A stretch of 42,807 bases of DNA from Aureimonas altamirensis (lineage in GTDB: Bacteria; Pseudomonadota; Alphaproteobacteria; Rhizobiales; Rhizobiaceae): NCBI RefSeq assembly GCF_001463885.1, contig NZ_BBWQ01000014.1, positions 1 to 42,807 on the forward strand, in the 5' to 3' direction. The translations under genes and the position numbers were made by a program. Every line of letters starts with the position of its first letter. The stretch's first letter is position 1. Below the pieces are notes generated by a model. It ran no database searches. It worked only from the letters and a program-made list of their open reading frames with translations, and had not been told where the DNA came from. Shown piece after piece: positions 27,890 to 38,604 of the stretch.

Positions 27890-30805
27890 TCAGGCGGTGC
27901 GCCGAATCTTCGATATCACCTTCTTCTGACCGTTCCGGTCCTGCAGGCGGCGGCGCGCCTCTTCGGCCGAGACGGCCGGAGAATGCATGCGGCTTTGGAT
28001 GAAGTCGCATTTGAACTGGCGGATCTTCTCTGCGTCGGCGGTATTCTCGACGCCTTCGGCAATTACCGTCAGGCCAAGATCGTGCGCCATGGCGATGATG
28101 GAGTGGTAGATCATCAGGCGCTCTTCGCGCCGATCGCCGCGCAGGAAACTGCGATCGATCTTCACCGCGTCGAACTGGAAGCGCATGAGGTCGGACAGGG
28201 ACGAGCGGCCCGAGCCGAACTCATCCAGCGTCAGCCCGACATCCATCTTGCGCAGGCGCTCCAGAACGCGCGCCGTCCGCTCCGGATTGGCCATCACGCT
28301 GGCCTCCGTCATTTCGAGGCGCAATGTCTCCGGGGCGATCTTGTAGCGCTTCAACACCAGGTTGACGTCGTTGACGAGATCCTGCCGCAGCAGATGGCCG
28401 CTGAGAATGTCGACGCAGACGAACAGGTTGGAATAGCCGGCGATGCGCTGCCAGTCGCTCAGGCGGCGCGCCGCCTCGTCCAGGACAAGCTGGCACAGCG
28501 CGTCCAACTGGCCGCTCGCCTCTGCAACCGGGACCAGCTCAGCGAGGGGCACGAGACCGCGCTTGGGATGCTCCCAGCGCAACAGCGCTTCGAAGCCGGC
28601 GGTGGTGCCGTCCTTTACCCGGATAACGGGCTGGAAGTAGACATGCAGCTCGTGCCGGGCAAAGGCACGGCGCAGATCGGCCTCCAGCTCGAAACGGCCC
28701 GAGCCGACCGTCTTGAAGGATGGCCTGAATGGCTCGATTCGGTCGCCGCCGAGGCGCTTGGCCTCGTACATGGCCAGTTCGGCCTCCTTCAACAGCTCTT
28801 CTGCGCCGGCCCCTTCGGTCCAGCCCGTCAGTCCGATCGAGCCTGTCAGCCCGATTTCCGTATCGGTAAAGCCGATCGGCGCGCGGATGACGCCGCGCAG
28901 GAACTCGGCAAAGGCAGCCACCTCGGCGATATCGGTCCGCGAGTTGAGGATGATGGCGAAACGGTCGGCGTCGAGCCGGGCGAGCGAATCCTGCGGTTTC
29001 AAAACACGCCGCAACCGCCGCGCGACCGTCAGCAGCACGGTGTCGCCCGTCACGACGCCATAGGCTTCGTTGATGCGGCCGAAATCGTCCAGGTCGATGA
29101 CGAAGACGGTGGGCCGCATGTCGATCTGGCCGCCGATCAGCGCGGCCAGGGCGTCGAGCCGGTCCAGCAGCAATTCGCGGTTGGGTAGCCCGGTCAACTG
29201 GTCGTGCAGCGCGTCATGCAGCAGACGCTCTTCGGATTTGCGGCGGCCGGTGACGTCTTTCAGCGTGCCGACGCAGCGCACCACCTCGCCGTCGCTGCCC
29301 AGGACCGGGCGGGAATGCAGGTTCATCCAGTGGTAATGGCCGTCATCGCCACGCACGCGGAAATCCTGCGAGATGCGCCCGCGCCGATGCTCGATAATGG
29401 CGTCCAGCGTGGCCTTGAACCTGTCCCTGTCGTCGGGGTGGAGAATGGGCAGCCAGTCGCGCGCGGGCCCGTTCATGGTGCGGATGGGAAGGCCCGCCGC
29501 CTCTTCGGCCTCGGCGCCCACATAGATGCGGTCGCGCGTGACGTCCCAATCCCAGATGGCGTCGCCGGTGCCCGACAGCGCCAGCGAGCGGCGCTCCATG
29601 TCCGATATGGGGCTTGCCGAGACGGTTCCGCCCGCAAAGGCGTGCTGCATGACGGTGAACCCGAACAGCAGCACGATCAGAACCAGTCCGCCGCCGAGGG
29701 CCGATTGCACGATATCGTTGTCGATGCGCCCCTGCACGGTCATGGCGGCGGCGACCAGCCAGCCGCAGACGAGCGCCCAGGTCGGAATCAGCATCACGGC
29801 CCTGTCGTAGCCCTTGATCGCCAGCGCAAGGATCAGAACCGCACCGATGGCGGCGATGGCCACCATGGACATGCGGGCGACGCCCGATGCGATGGCCGGC
29901 TCGAAGGCGGCGAGCACGCCGAGGCCGCCGAGGCCGCAAAGCCAAATCACCGTAAAGGCCGAAAGCGCGCGGTGCCATCGGTTGAGGTTCAGATAGGCAT
30001 AGAGGAAGACGACCAGCGTGAAGGCGATCGCCACCTCCGTACCGGCGCGCCATAATCGCTCCTGCCCCGGCTGGATGGGCACCAGCTTCTGCCAGAAGTC
30101 GAAGTCGATGCAGATATAGGCCAGAACGGCCCAGGCCAGCGCCGCCGTGGCCGGGAAGACCGCAGAGCCCTTCACCACGAACAGGATGGTCAGGAAGACC
30201 GCCAGCAGACCCGCAATGCCGAGGACGATGCCGCGATAGAGGGTAAATGCGTTGACGGTATCCTTGTAGGCATTCGGCTCCCACAGGCGGATTTCGGGCA
30301 GCCTGTCCGACGAGAGTTCGGCAACGAAGGTGATGACCGATCCGGGGTCCAGCGTCACCAGGAACAGGTCCGCTTCGGAGCTTTCCTGCCGATCGAGCGC
30401 GAAGCCTTCCGACGGGGTGATTGCGGCAATGCGCCGAGAGCCGAGATCGGGCCATACGACGCCCGAGCCGGCCAGCTTGAAATGCGGCGCAACCACCAGC
30501 CGGTCGATCTGCGTGTCGGCATTGTTGGCAAGCGAGAAGACGGCCCAGTTGCCGGACGGGTTGGCCGACGAGGATTCCACCTCGATACGGCGGACGATGC
30601 CGTCGACGCCCGGTACGGTGGAAACCTGGAAATTGTTGCCGCTGCCGCGATGCAGCTCCACCGCCGGCATCAGGTCTACCGCAACGGTATCGCGGCCGAT
30701 GCTGACCGGCTCCAGCGCCTGGGCGACGCCCATGACGGCCAGCAGGGCAAGCACGGTAGCGAACAGCCGCAGCGCGACGTGGCGGACGAAAAGACCGGCG
30801 ATCAC
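27890..30805 (-). CDS. Membrane GGDEF/EAL protein with 7TM sensor and PAS domain
   Basis: 971 residues from GTG 30805 (GAGAG upstream), which starts a normal signal peptide; ATGs at 30907 and 30985 lie inside the upstream acetyltransferase gene and are less likely. Order: signal peptide, periplasmic 7TMR-DISM-like sensor (to about 185), seven helices (about 190-390), PAS (about 410-520), GGDEF (about 540-710) and EAL (about 725-970). The GGDEF signature is degenerate (RLDADRF at 610-616). In EAL, E739 of FEALLRW is kept, but the metal-binding Asn is replaced (CVDILS, D799) and DDFGTG reads DEFGSG (D861, E862). LEMTE, VKIDRSF and AEGVE are intact. Cyclase activity is unlikely; phosphodiesterase activity is uncertain. 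Confidence 0.9.
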   Translation of the reverse strand: MIAGLFVRHVALRLFATVLALLAVMGVAQALEPVSIGRDTVAVDLMPAVELHRGSGNNFQVSTVPGVDGIVRRIEVESSSANPSGNWAVFSLANNADTQIDRLVVAPHFKLAGSGVVWPDLGSRRIAAITPSEGFALDRQESSEADLFLVTLDPGSVITFVAELSSDRLPEIRLWEPNAYKDTVNAFTLYRGIVLGIAGLLAVFLTILFVVKGSAVFPATAALAWAVLAYICIDFDFWQKLVPIQPGQERLWRAGTEVAIAFTLVVFLYAYLNLNRWHRALSAFTVIWLCGLGGLGVLAAFEPAIASGVARMSMVAIAAIGAVLILALAIKGYDRAVMLIPTWALVCGWLVAAAMTVQGRIDNDIVQSALGGGLVLIVLLFGFTVMQHAFAGGTVSASPISDMERRSLALSGTGDAIWDWDVTRDRIYVGAEAEEAAGLPIRTMNGPARDWLPILHPDDRDRFKATLDAIIEHRRGRISQDFRVRGDDGHYHWMNLHSRPVLGSDGEVVRCVGTLKDVTGRRKSEERLLHDALHDQLTGLPNRELLLDRLDALAALIGGQIDMRPTVFVIDLDDFGRINEAYGVVTGDTVLLTVARRLRRVLKPQDSLARLDADRFAIILNSRTDIAEVAAFAEFLRGVIRAPIGFTDTEIGLTGSIGLTGWTEGAGAEELLKEAELAMYEAKRLGGDRIEPFRPSFKTVGSGRFELEADLRRAFARHELHVYFQPVIRVKDGTTAGFEALLRWEHPKRGLVPLAELVPVAEASGQLDALCQLVLDEAARRLSDWQRIAGYSNLFVCVDILSGHLLRQDLVNDVNLVLKRYKIAPETLRLEMTEASVMANPERTARVLERLRKMDVGLTLDEFGSGRSSLSDLMRFQFDAVKIDRSFLRGDRREERLMIYHSIIAMAHDLGLTVIAEGVENTADAEKIRQFKCDFIQSRMHSPAVSAEEARRRLQDRNGQKKVISKIRRTA

Positions 30806-30890
30806 AACGAAGGCTCTCGAGGGCTCAATTGCGGTATCTCCAATCCCTGTACGGCGGCGTGCTGCCGCACGGCCGAGCGGCAGACAGGAC

Positions 30891-31508
30891 TCAAAGGCGG
30901 TCGGCATTGCGACCCATGCGCCGCGAACGCGACCAATCTTCGGCAAGCAGGGAGTAAAGATTATGGTCTTCCCATTCGCCAGCAATCTTCAGGTATTTTC
31001 TCAAATAGCCCTCTTGCCGAAAACCTGCCCTTTCGAGCAGTCGGCTCGATCTTTCGTTCGATGGCAGGCACGCGGCTTCCAGCCGATGCAGGCCCTCGAC
31101 GTCGAATGCATAAATGCTCACCAGACGCACGGCGGCGGACATATGGCCGCACCCGGCGTAGCGCTCTCCCATCCAGTATCCGAGCGTGCCCGACTGGGCA
31201 ACGCCCCGTCGGATCAGGCCAAGGGAAAGTCCACCGTAAAGCGTGGCGCCGCCATCTCCGAAGACGAAGAAATTATAGGCTGTGCGCTCGCGCGCCTCGC
31301 ACCGATACCGAGACAGCCGCTCCCGGTAGGCATTCCGGCTCAGTTCGTCGTCGCTCCACGCCGGCTCCCAGGGCGCCAGAAAGCCTTGGCTTTCTTCTCT
31401 TAGCTGTGCCCAGGCCGGATAGTCGCGGATTTCGGGAAGGCGCAGCACAAGGCCGTCGCCCTCCAGCCGGGGGGCCGTGACACGGGAAAGCCAGTCGAGA
31501 AACGCCAT
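30891..31508 (-). CDS. GNAT family N-acetyltransferase (RimJ/RimL-like)
   Basis: 205 residues. The fold is seen in RLEGDGLVLRLPEIRDYPAW at the N-terminus, the acetyl-CoA loop region TLGYWMGERYAGCGHMSAAV, and LHRLEAACLPSNERSSRLLERAGFRQEG (parts EAACLPSNERS and LLERAGFRQEGYLRKYL). This is the alanine acetyltransferase type that modifies ribosomal or other protein N-termini. It sits between the M16 peptidase (61-bp gap) and the GGDEF/EAL gene. Substrate unknown. Confidence 0.92.
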   Translation of the reverse strand: MAFLDWLSRVTAPRLEGDGLVLRLPEIRDYPAWAQLREESQGFLAPWEPAWSDDELSRNAYRERLSRYRCEARERTAYNFFVFGDGGATLYGGLSLGLIRRGVAQSGTLGYWMGERYAGCGHMSAAVRLVSIYAFDVEGLHRLEAACLPSNERSSRLLERAGFRQEGYLRKYLKIAGEWEDHNLYSLLAEDWSRSRRMGRNADRL

Positions 31509-31569
31509 AACCGACCCGCTTCAGCTCCTTGCGCTCGATGCCCAGCTTAGGTCCGGTGACGACGCGCGC

Positions 31570-32883
31570 TCAACGCGCCGAGACCAGGCGGGGCACTTCG
31601 CCCCCCGGGGTGCCGAGCCGCTCGCTCAACGCCTCGATCGAGGGCAGGTGCCCGACCGGCCCGATCGCCGCCAGTGTGGGCCGCGATCCGAGGAAGGTGC
31701 GGCCGGCCAGATCGGCCAGGCGCTCGGCGGAGATGGCCGCCAGCCTGTCGAGAAGCTCGGTATTGTCGATCGGCGAACCCTTGAACATGAGCTGCCGGGC
31801 AATCTGGGCCGCTCGCGAGGCCGGGCTCTCCTGGCTCATGAGAAGGCTGGAGCGCATTTGCGCGCGCGCCCGGTTCACTTCCTTTTCGGTGATGCCGGAA
31901 GCGGCGCGCATCAGCTCGTCGATGATGACGGGCGCCAGCTCGGCCAGTTCCTCTTCGCCGGTCGCGGCGTGGACGCCGAAGATGCCGCTGTCGGAAAAGC
32001 TCCAATGGAAGGCTGAGACGGCATAGCACAGGCCGCGGCTTTCGCGGATTTCCTGGAACAGCCGCGAGGACATGCCGCCCCCGAGGATGATCGACAGCAC
32101 CTGCGAGGCATAGAAATCGCGGGCGTAATAGGGGCGGCCCTCGAAGCCCAGAACGATCTGCGCATCGGCAAGATCGCGCGCTTCGCGGAAATCGCCGCCC
32201 GTATAGGTTGCCGGCGCGCCGGCCCCGGTGTCCGGCGTGCCCGCGGATAGCCCGCCGAAGGCAGCGGAAATGCGGTCGACCATATCCTTGTGCGAGACGG
32301 CACCAGCGGCCGAGACGACGATGCGGTCGGGCGTGTAGTTGCGACGCAGATAGGCGCGAAGGTCGCTCCGGGAGAAACCGGTGACGCTGGCGCGCGTGCC
32401 GAGAATGGGGCGGCCCACGATCTGCCCGGCAAAGGCGGCGGACTGGAAATGGTCGAAGACGATGTCGTCCGGCGTGTCCTCTGCGGCGCCCAGCTCCTGG
32501 AGGATCACGTGCTTCTCACGCATGAGCTCGTCTTCGTCGAAGCGGGAATCGAGCAGGATGTCGCACAGGATGTCCACCGCCAGGGGCACGTCCTCGCGCA
32601 TGACGCGGGCGTAATAGGCGGTCGTCTCGACGCTGGTGGAGGCATTGAGTTCGCCGCCGACGTCTTCGATCTCTTCCGCGATCTGCCGTGCGCTGCGCTG
32701 CGATGTGCCCTTGAAGGCCATGTGCTCGAGCAGATGGGCGATGCCGTGCTCGTTTTCGCGTTCGTCGCGCGCGCCGGCCTTCACCCAGATGCCCAGCGCC
32801 GCGCTTTCCAGCTTGGGCATGTGGTCTGTCGCGATGGTCAGCCCGTTGGACAGGCGGGTGATCTCCACGGTGGGGCGGCTCAT
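31570..32883 (-). CDS. M16 family zinc peptidase (mitochondrial processing peptidase-like)
   Basis: 437 residues. The inverted zinc motif HLLEH is at 50-54 (AHLLEHMAFKGT), with the third ligand expected about 75 residues on, near ELNASTSVETTAYYA and the following helix. The C-terminal half (SSRLFQEIRESRGLCYAVSAF in parts SSRLFQEIRE and GLCYAVSAF) is the usual inactive repeat. Alphaproteobacterial members resemble the beta subunit of mitochondrial MPP. The gene overlaps thrC by 4 bp, so the two are co-translated, an arrangement common in Rhizobiales. Confidence 0.95.
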   Translation of the reverse strand: MSRPTVEITRLSNGLTIATDHMPKLESAALGIWVKAGARDERENEHGIAHLLEHMAFKGTSQRSARQIAEEIEDVGGELNASTSVETTAYYARVMREDVPLAVDILCDILLDSRFDEDELMREKHVILQELGAAEDTPDDIVFDHFQSAAFAGQIVGRPILGTRASVTGFSRSDLRAYLRRNYTPDRIVVSAAGAVSHKDMVDRISAAFGGLSAGTPDTGAGAPATYTGGDFREARDLADAQIVLGFEGRPYYARDFYASQVLSIILGGGMSSRLFQEIRESRGLCYAVSAFHWSFSDSGIFGVHAATGEEELAELAPVIIDELMRAASGITEKEVNRARAQMRSSLLMSQESPASRAAQIARQLMFKGSPIDNTELLDRLAAISAERLADLAGRTFLGSRPTLAAIGPVGHLPSIEALSERLGTPGGEVPRLVSAR

Positions 32884-34301
32884 GCAGCGACCCCGGTGGT
32901 GGCGGCGCGGCTGTGCCCGGCGATGAAGGACTTGATGGCGGCTGCGTCATTACCCAGAACCGTGAACACTTCGGGCCTTTCCATCAGGTCTGCGTGGGTC
33001 GGCGGCAAGACGGGGCGAATCCCGCTGGCGGCTTCCACGGCATCGGGAAACTTGGCGGGGTGCGCGGTGCCCAGAACGACCATGACGCCGTCATGCGGGG
33101 TGGCACCGGCGACGTAGACGGCAACCGCCGTGTGCGGATCCAGAAGATAGGCGCGCGTGTCGTTGACGGTGCGGATCGTTTCCGCCGTGGCGGCTTCGTC
33201 GGCGCGGCCGGCATCGAATTCGGCGCGGATCGCCGCAAGAACGCCGTCCGGCAGGGTGAAGCGCCCGGATTGCGACAGGCTCTGCATCAGCCGGGTGACG
33301 AGGGCCGCGTCACGTCCGCTGGCCTCGAACAGCAATCGCTCGAAGTTGGAGGACACCTGGATGTCCATCGACGGTGACGTCGTCGGGTGGACACCCAGCG
33401 TCTCGTAGACGCCGTCGGCCAGCGTGCGCGCCAATATGTCGTTGGCGTTGGTGGCGATGACCAGCCGGTCGATGGGCAGGCCCATGCGCTTGGCGGCATA
33501 GCCGGCGAAGATATCGCCGAAATTGCCCGTCGGCACGGTGAAGGAAATCTTGCGGGCCGGTGCGCCAAGGCTTGCCGCCGCGGTGAAATAGTAGACGATC
33601 TGGGCCATGATGCGCGCCCAGTTGATGGAGTTGACGCCCGACAAGGCCGTATCGCGGCGGAAGGCGGCATCGTTGAACATCGACTTCACCAGGGCCTGAC
33701 AATCGTCGAATGTGCCCTCCACGGCCAGGGCATGCACATTGGCCGCGCCATGCCCCGTCATCTGCCGCTGCTGCACGGGCGAAACGCGCCCCTTGGGAAA
33801 CAGGATGAAGATATCGGTGCGGGCCGACTGTGCGAAGGCCGCGATGGCGGCCCCGCCGGTATCGCCGGAGGTGGCGCCGACGATGGTGGCGCGCTGGCCG
33901 CGCTCGGTCAGGACATGGTCCATCAGGCGTGCCAGGAGCTGCATCGCCACGTCTTTGAACGCAAGCGTCGGCCCGTGGAACAGCTCCAGCACGTAGGTGT
34001 CGGCGTCGGTCTGGACGAGCGGCGCAACCGCCGGATGGCGGAACGTGGCATAGGCCTCGTCGACCATGCGGCGCAGATCCGCATCGGAAATCTCGCCGCC
34101 GACGAAAGGTTTGAGCACGGCGAATGCGACGTCGGCATAGGGCTTCCCGGCGAAGCCCTCGACAGTGGCGGCGGAAATGGTTGGCCATGTTTCCGGCACA
34201 TACAAGCCGCCATCACTGGCCAATCCGGCCAGGAGGACATCTGCGAAACCGAGGCGAGGGGCCTGTCCCCGCGAACTGACGTATCTCACGATAACTCCCA
34301 T
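32880..34301 (-). CDS. thrC: Threonine synthase
   Basis: 473 residues. A PLP enzyme converting O-phosphohomoserine to threonine. YVSSRGQAPRLGFADVLLAGLA opens the yeast/proteobacterial-type N-terminus (quoted as YVSSRGQAPRLGF), the PLP lysine is in HGPTLAFKDVAMQL, and ATSGDTGGAAIAAF and the phosphate loop PTGNFGDIFAGY follow. ATG 34301 is used here; a GTG four codons later (34289) has GGGAG at five bases and matches the usual family start equally well. First gene of the thrC-M16-GNAT-GGDEF/EAL run. Confidence 0.96.
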   Translation of the reverse strand: MGVIVRYVSSRGQAPRLGFADVLLAGLASDGGLYVPETWPTISAATVEGFAGKPYADVAFAVLKPFVGGEISDADLRRMVDEAYATFRHPAVAPLVQTDADTYVLELFHGPTLAFKDVAMQLLARLMDHVLTERGQRATIVGATSGDTGGAAIAAFAQSARTDIFILFPKGRVSPVQQRQMTGHGAANVHALAVEGTFDDCQALVKSMFNDAAFRRDTALSGVNSINWARIMAQIVYYFTAAASLGAPARKISFTVPTGNFGDIFAGYAAKRMGLPIDRLVIATNANDILARTLADGVYETLGVHPTTSPSMDIQVSSNFERLLFEASGRDAALVTRLMQSLSQSGRFTLPDGVLAAIRAEFDAGRADEAATAETIRTVNDTRAYLLDPHTAVAVYVAGATPHDGVMVVLGTAHPAKFPDAVEAASGIRPVLPPTHADLMERPEVFTVLGNDAAAIKSFIAGHSRAATTGVAA

Positions 34302-34489
34302 CCTGCATCCCGGCGCCGGCGGGCCGACGCCGCACGCATTCGCGCGAAGAGAACTCCTCTAACACGAATGAGAGGGCCTGTTCCAACCCTGCTCACTTGA
34401 ATTGCGGGCCGGTGACGTGGAATCGATGCTGTCGATGACGGCGCGGAAGCGAATCGCGACGCGGCGCGGCTAAAGCGTGGAGAAACGGC

Positions 34490-34978
34490 ATGTCGGCATT
34501 TACCGGAAAAATCGCGCTGGCGGCTGTCGGCCTTGCGGCCGTGCTGGCCGGCTGCACCATGCAGGGGCCGGGCCGTGGGCCGGAGAGCGCGCCGATGGCT
34601 GCGGCCGATCCGCGCGACTGTCCGCGCATCGAGGTGCCGGAAGCGCGGGCCGTCCTGCGAAAGGGCACGGCGCCCGCCTACGAATATGTCGTGTCGGTAT
34701 CGGATGTGACGCGCTCCTGCCGCATCGAGGGCGGGCAGGTCTATATGGATGTCGGGGTTGCCGGGCGCATCGTGCCGGGGGCTGCGGCCCGTGCCGGCCA
34801 GATCACGGTGCCGCTGCGGGTCGTGGTCAGCAACGCCGGCGGCGAGCTCTATTCCAAGAGCGGCAGTGTCGCCGCCAACGTTGTCCCGGGCGGCCCGACG
34901 CAATTCACCTATGTCGACCGCGGCATCGTCGTGCCCGAAGGCGGCCGGCTGGTAGTGCAGGCCGGCCTGAATCAGTAG
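34490..34978 (+). CDS. Conserved lipoprotein of unknown function
   Basis: 162 residues. Signal peptide with lipobox LAGC, lipidated Cys22; GTGGAG precedes the ATG. The mature part (RDCPRIEVPEARAVLRKG, then VTRSCRIEGGQVYMDVGVAGR and FTYVDRGIVVPEGG) resembles a beta-sandwich; two Cys could form a disulfide. It looks like a conserved rhizobial outer-membrane lipoprotein, function unknown. It converges with the HAD hydrolase, with a hairpin terminator between them. Confidence 0.8.
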   Translation: MSAFTGKIALAAVGLAAVLAGCTMQGPGRGPESAPMAAADPRDCPRIEVPEARAVLRKGTAPAYEYVVSVSDVTRSCRIEGGQVYMDVGVAGRIVPGAAARAGQITVPLRVVVSNAGGELYSKSGSVAANVVPGGPTQFTYVDRGIVVPEGGRLVVQAGLNQ

Positions 34979-34996
34979 TCGTACCTGCGGGAGCGC

Positions 34997-36952
<1,956 letters not shown>

Positions 36953-36985
36953 GGCACAGCAACCATCCTCGGTTTCTTGCGTCCC

Positions 36986-37029
36986 GGTTCTGCCGTGGCA
37001 GAACTCCGCACCGTCGAGCCAGCTCGATG
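36986..37029 (+). other. Two tandem hairpins between ccrM and the next gene
   Basis: GTTCTGC-CGTG-GCAGAAC (36987-37004) is a perfect 7-bp stem with a tetraloop. A second stem, CGTCGAGC/GCTCGATG (37012-37029, loop CA, partly wobble), follows 8 bp later and ends 17 bp before the next ATG. They may attenuate or process read-through from ccrM. No T-run. Confidence 0.45.
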
Positions 37030-37046
37030 GCGTGGGAGGACGCAAC

Positions 37047-37346
37047 ATGGACAGCATCGCTTGCCAATGGGACGAAGCGCGGGCCGAAAGGCTGAGGGGC
37101 GCAACCGTTCTGGTCGGGATCACGCATGACGAGGCGGCGGAGTGCCGGGTGGAGCATTTCCTCGGCACGGTCGTCGACGTCAGCCGCAGGGACGGAATCA
37201 TCCTCAAGCTTCACGGCAGCCGCGAAGGCGAAACCTGCCGCCTTCCGGCGGATCTGGATGCGTTTCGCGCCGTGGCGAAAGGCGATACGCCGGAGGCCGA
37301 CTACGTGACCGACTGGATCCGCACCACCCGGCGTAGCGGCGCCTGA
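37047..37346 (+). CDS. Conserved hypothetical protein, 99 residues
   Basis: 99 residues with an excellent GGGAGGA Shine-Dalgarno seven bases before the ATG at 37047; an open frame continues upstream into ccrM but is out of its frame. No signal peptide or membrane segment. The sequence (CQWDEARAERLRGATVLVG, ECRVEHFLGTVVDVSRRDG, GIILKLHGSREGETCRLPAD) suggests a small soluble beta-rich domain, and the C-terminus is TTRRSGA. I do not recognise a family. It lies 94 bp after ccrM and converges with mutY, 19 bp apart. Confidence 0.8.
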   Translation: MDSIACQWDEARAERLRGATVLVGITHDEAAECRVEHFLGTVVDVSRRDGIILKLHGSREGETCRLPADLDAFRAVAKGDTPEADYVTDWIRTTRRSGA

Positions 37347-37365
37347 AGGCCACGGCTAGCCGGCT

Positions 37366-38454
37366 TCATCGTTTCGCGACCGGGCGTTCCGGGTCGAGTG
37401 CACGCGCAATGCATTTGCGCATGAGTGTCGGAAGGGCCCGATCCCCGAGGCCATCGAAGGGCTGCCACCACATCCCGTCGGGCGCTGCGGCGCCTGTTTC
37501 CGCATGCCAGACGGAAAGTCTCAGCCGGAAATGGGTGAAGGTATGTTCGACCGTTCCGGCCAGGGTCCACTCGGCGGCAAACGGCGCGGCCGTGATATCG
37601 GTGACGCCGTCGACCCGCGCCGTCCAACCCGTCATCGGCGGCTCTTCCATGCCGGCAAGAAGACCTGTCGAAGCGCGCCTTCGCAAAAGGATGGCGCCGA
37701 GGCGGGGGTGTTCCGCCACGAAGGCGGCGCCCACCCGCAAGGGCTTTTCCGCCTTCGGTGCCTTGACGGGCAGGGTCTCCTGGATTCCGCTTGCGCGGGC
37801 GGCGCAGGGCTCGACCACAGGGCAGATGGTGCAGGCGGGCCGGCGCGGGGTGCAGATCGTGGCGCCCAGATCCATCATGGCCTGCGCAAAGTCGCCTGGC
37901 CGGTCCGGCGGCGTCAATGCCTGCATCGCCAGCCGGATTGCCGGCTTGGCCGCCGGCAGCGGCGTCTGGATGAGTTCGAGCCGGCTGACGACCCGCTCCA
38001 CATTGCCATCGACGACGGCTACCTGCTCGTCGTAGGCGATGGCGGCGATGGCGGCGGCGGTATAGTCGCCGATGCCCGGCAGATCCCGCAGGCCGGCGGC
38101 GCTGCCCGGAAACGCCCCACCATGCGCCGAGACGGCCCGCGCACAGGCAAGCAGGTTTCTGGCCCGCGCATAGTAGCCAAGGCCGGCCCATGCTGCCATG
38201 ACCTCTTCGTCGCGGGCCGCGGCCAACGCATCGACGGTGGGCCAGCGCGACAGGAAGTCGGCATAATAGGATTTGACGGCGGCAACCGTGGTCTGCTGCA
38301 GCATGATCTCGGACAGCCAGACGCGATACGGATCGGGACGTATCCCGGCGCGCCTGTCGCCGGGGCCGATCCGCCACGGCAGCCGCCGCGCATGCACGTC
38401 ATACCAATCCAGAAGGCGGGTGGTGATTGCGCCCGCCATGTCGTGTCGCTGCAT
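37366..38454 (-). CDS. mutY: A/G-specific adenine glycosylase
   Basis: 362 residues. It removes adenine mispaired with 8-oxoguanine. Catalytic Glu is in LSEIMLQQTTV, the helix-hairpin-helix and catalytic Asp in LRDLPGIGDYTAAAI and VAVVDGNVERV, and the iron-sulfur loop is CTPRRPACTICPVVEPC (C-x6-C-x2-C-x5-C). The C-terminal third is the NUDIX-like 8-oxoG recognition domain ending in FTHFRLRLSVWHA. ATG 38454 is used; an in-frame ATG five codons on is possible. Confidence 0.96.
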   Translation of the reverse strand: MQRHDMAGAITTRLLDWYDVHARRLPWRIGPGDRRAGIRPDPYRVWLSEIMLQQTTVAAVKSYYADFLSRWPTVDALAAARDEEVMAAWAGLGYYARARNLLACARAVSAHGGAFPGSAAGLRDLPGIGDYTAAAIAAIAYDEQVAVVDGNVERVVSRLELIQTPLPAAKPAIRLAMQALTPPDRPGDFAQAMMDLGATICTPRRPACTICPVVEPCAARASGIQETLPVKAPKAEKPLRVGAAFVAEHPRLGAILLRRRASTGLLAGMEEPPMTGWTARVDGVTDITAAPFAAEWTLAGTVEHTFTHFRLRLSVWHAETGAAAPDGMWWQPFDGLGDRALPTLMRKCIARALDPERPVAKR

Positions 38455-38540
38455 CCGGCCGCCTCTCGTTCATGCAGGGCCTAGGGCAAAACAACCGGCC
38501 CCGCAATCACCCGGTACGATGGCTGCGAAGGGGCGTCCGC

Positions 38541-38569
38541 TTGACAGGGCACACGCAAGCGTTCATCCG
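38541..38569 (+). promoter_or_regulatory. Possible promoter for the GT25-O-antigen-ligase pair
   Basis: A perfect -35 TTGACA at 38541-38546 lies 59 bp upstream of the GT25 start, but the matching -10 position (around 38563-38569) is poor (ATCCGA-like). A single GANTC (GACTC, 38577-38581) lies just downstream. Weak prediction. Confidence 0.3.
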
Positions 38570-38604
38570 AACAGCTGACTCATCAGCCAAAGTTGCCCGG
38601 TTTC

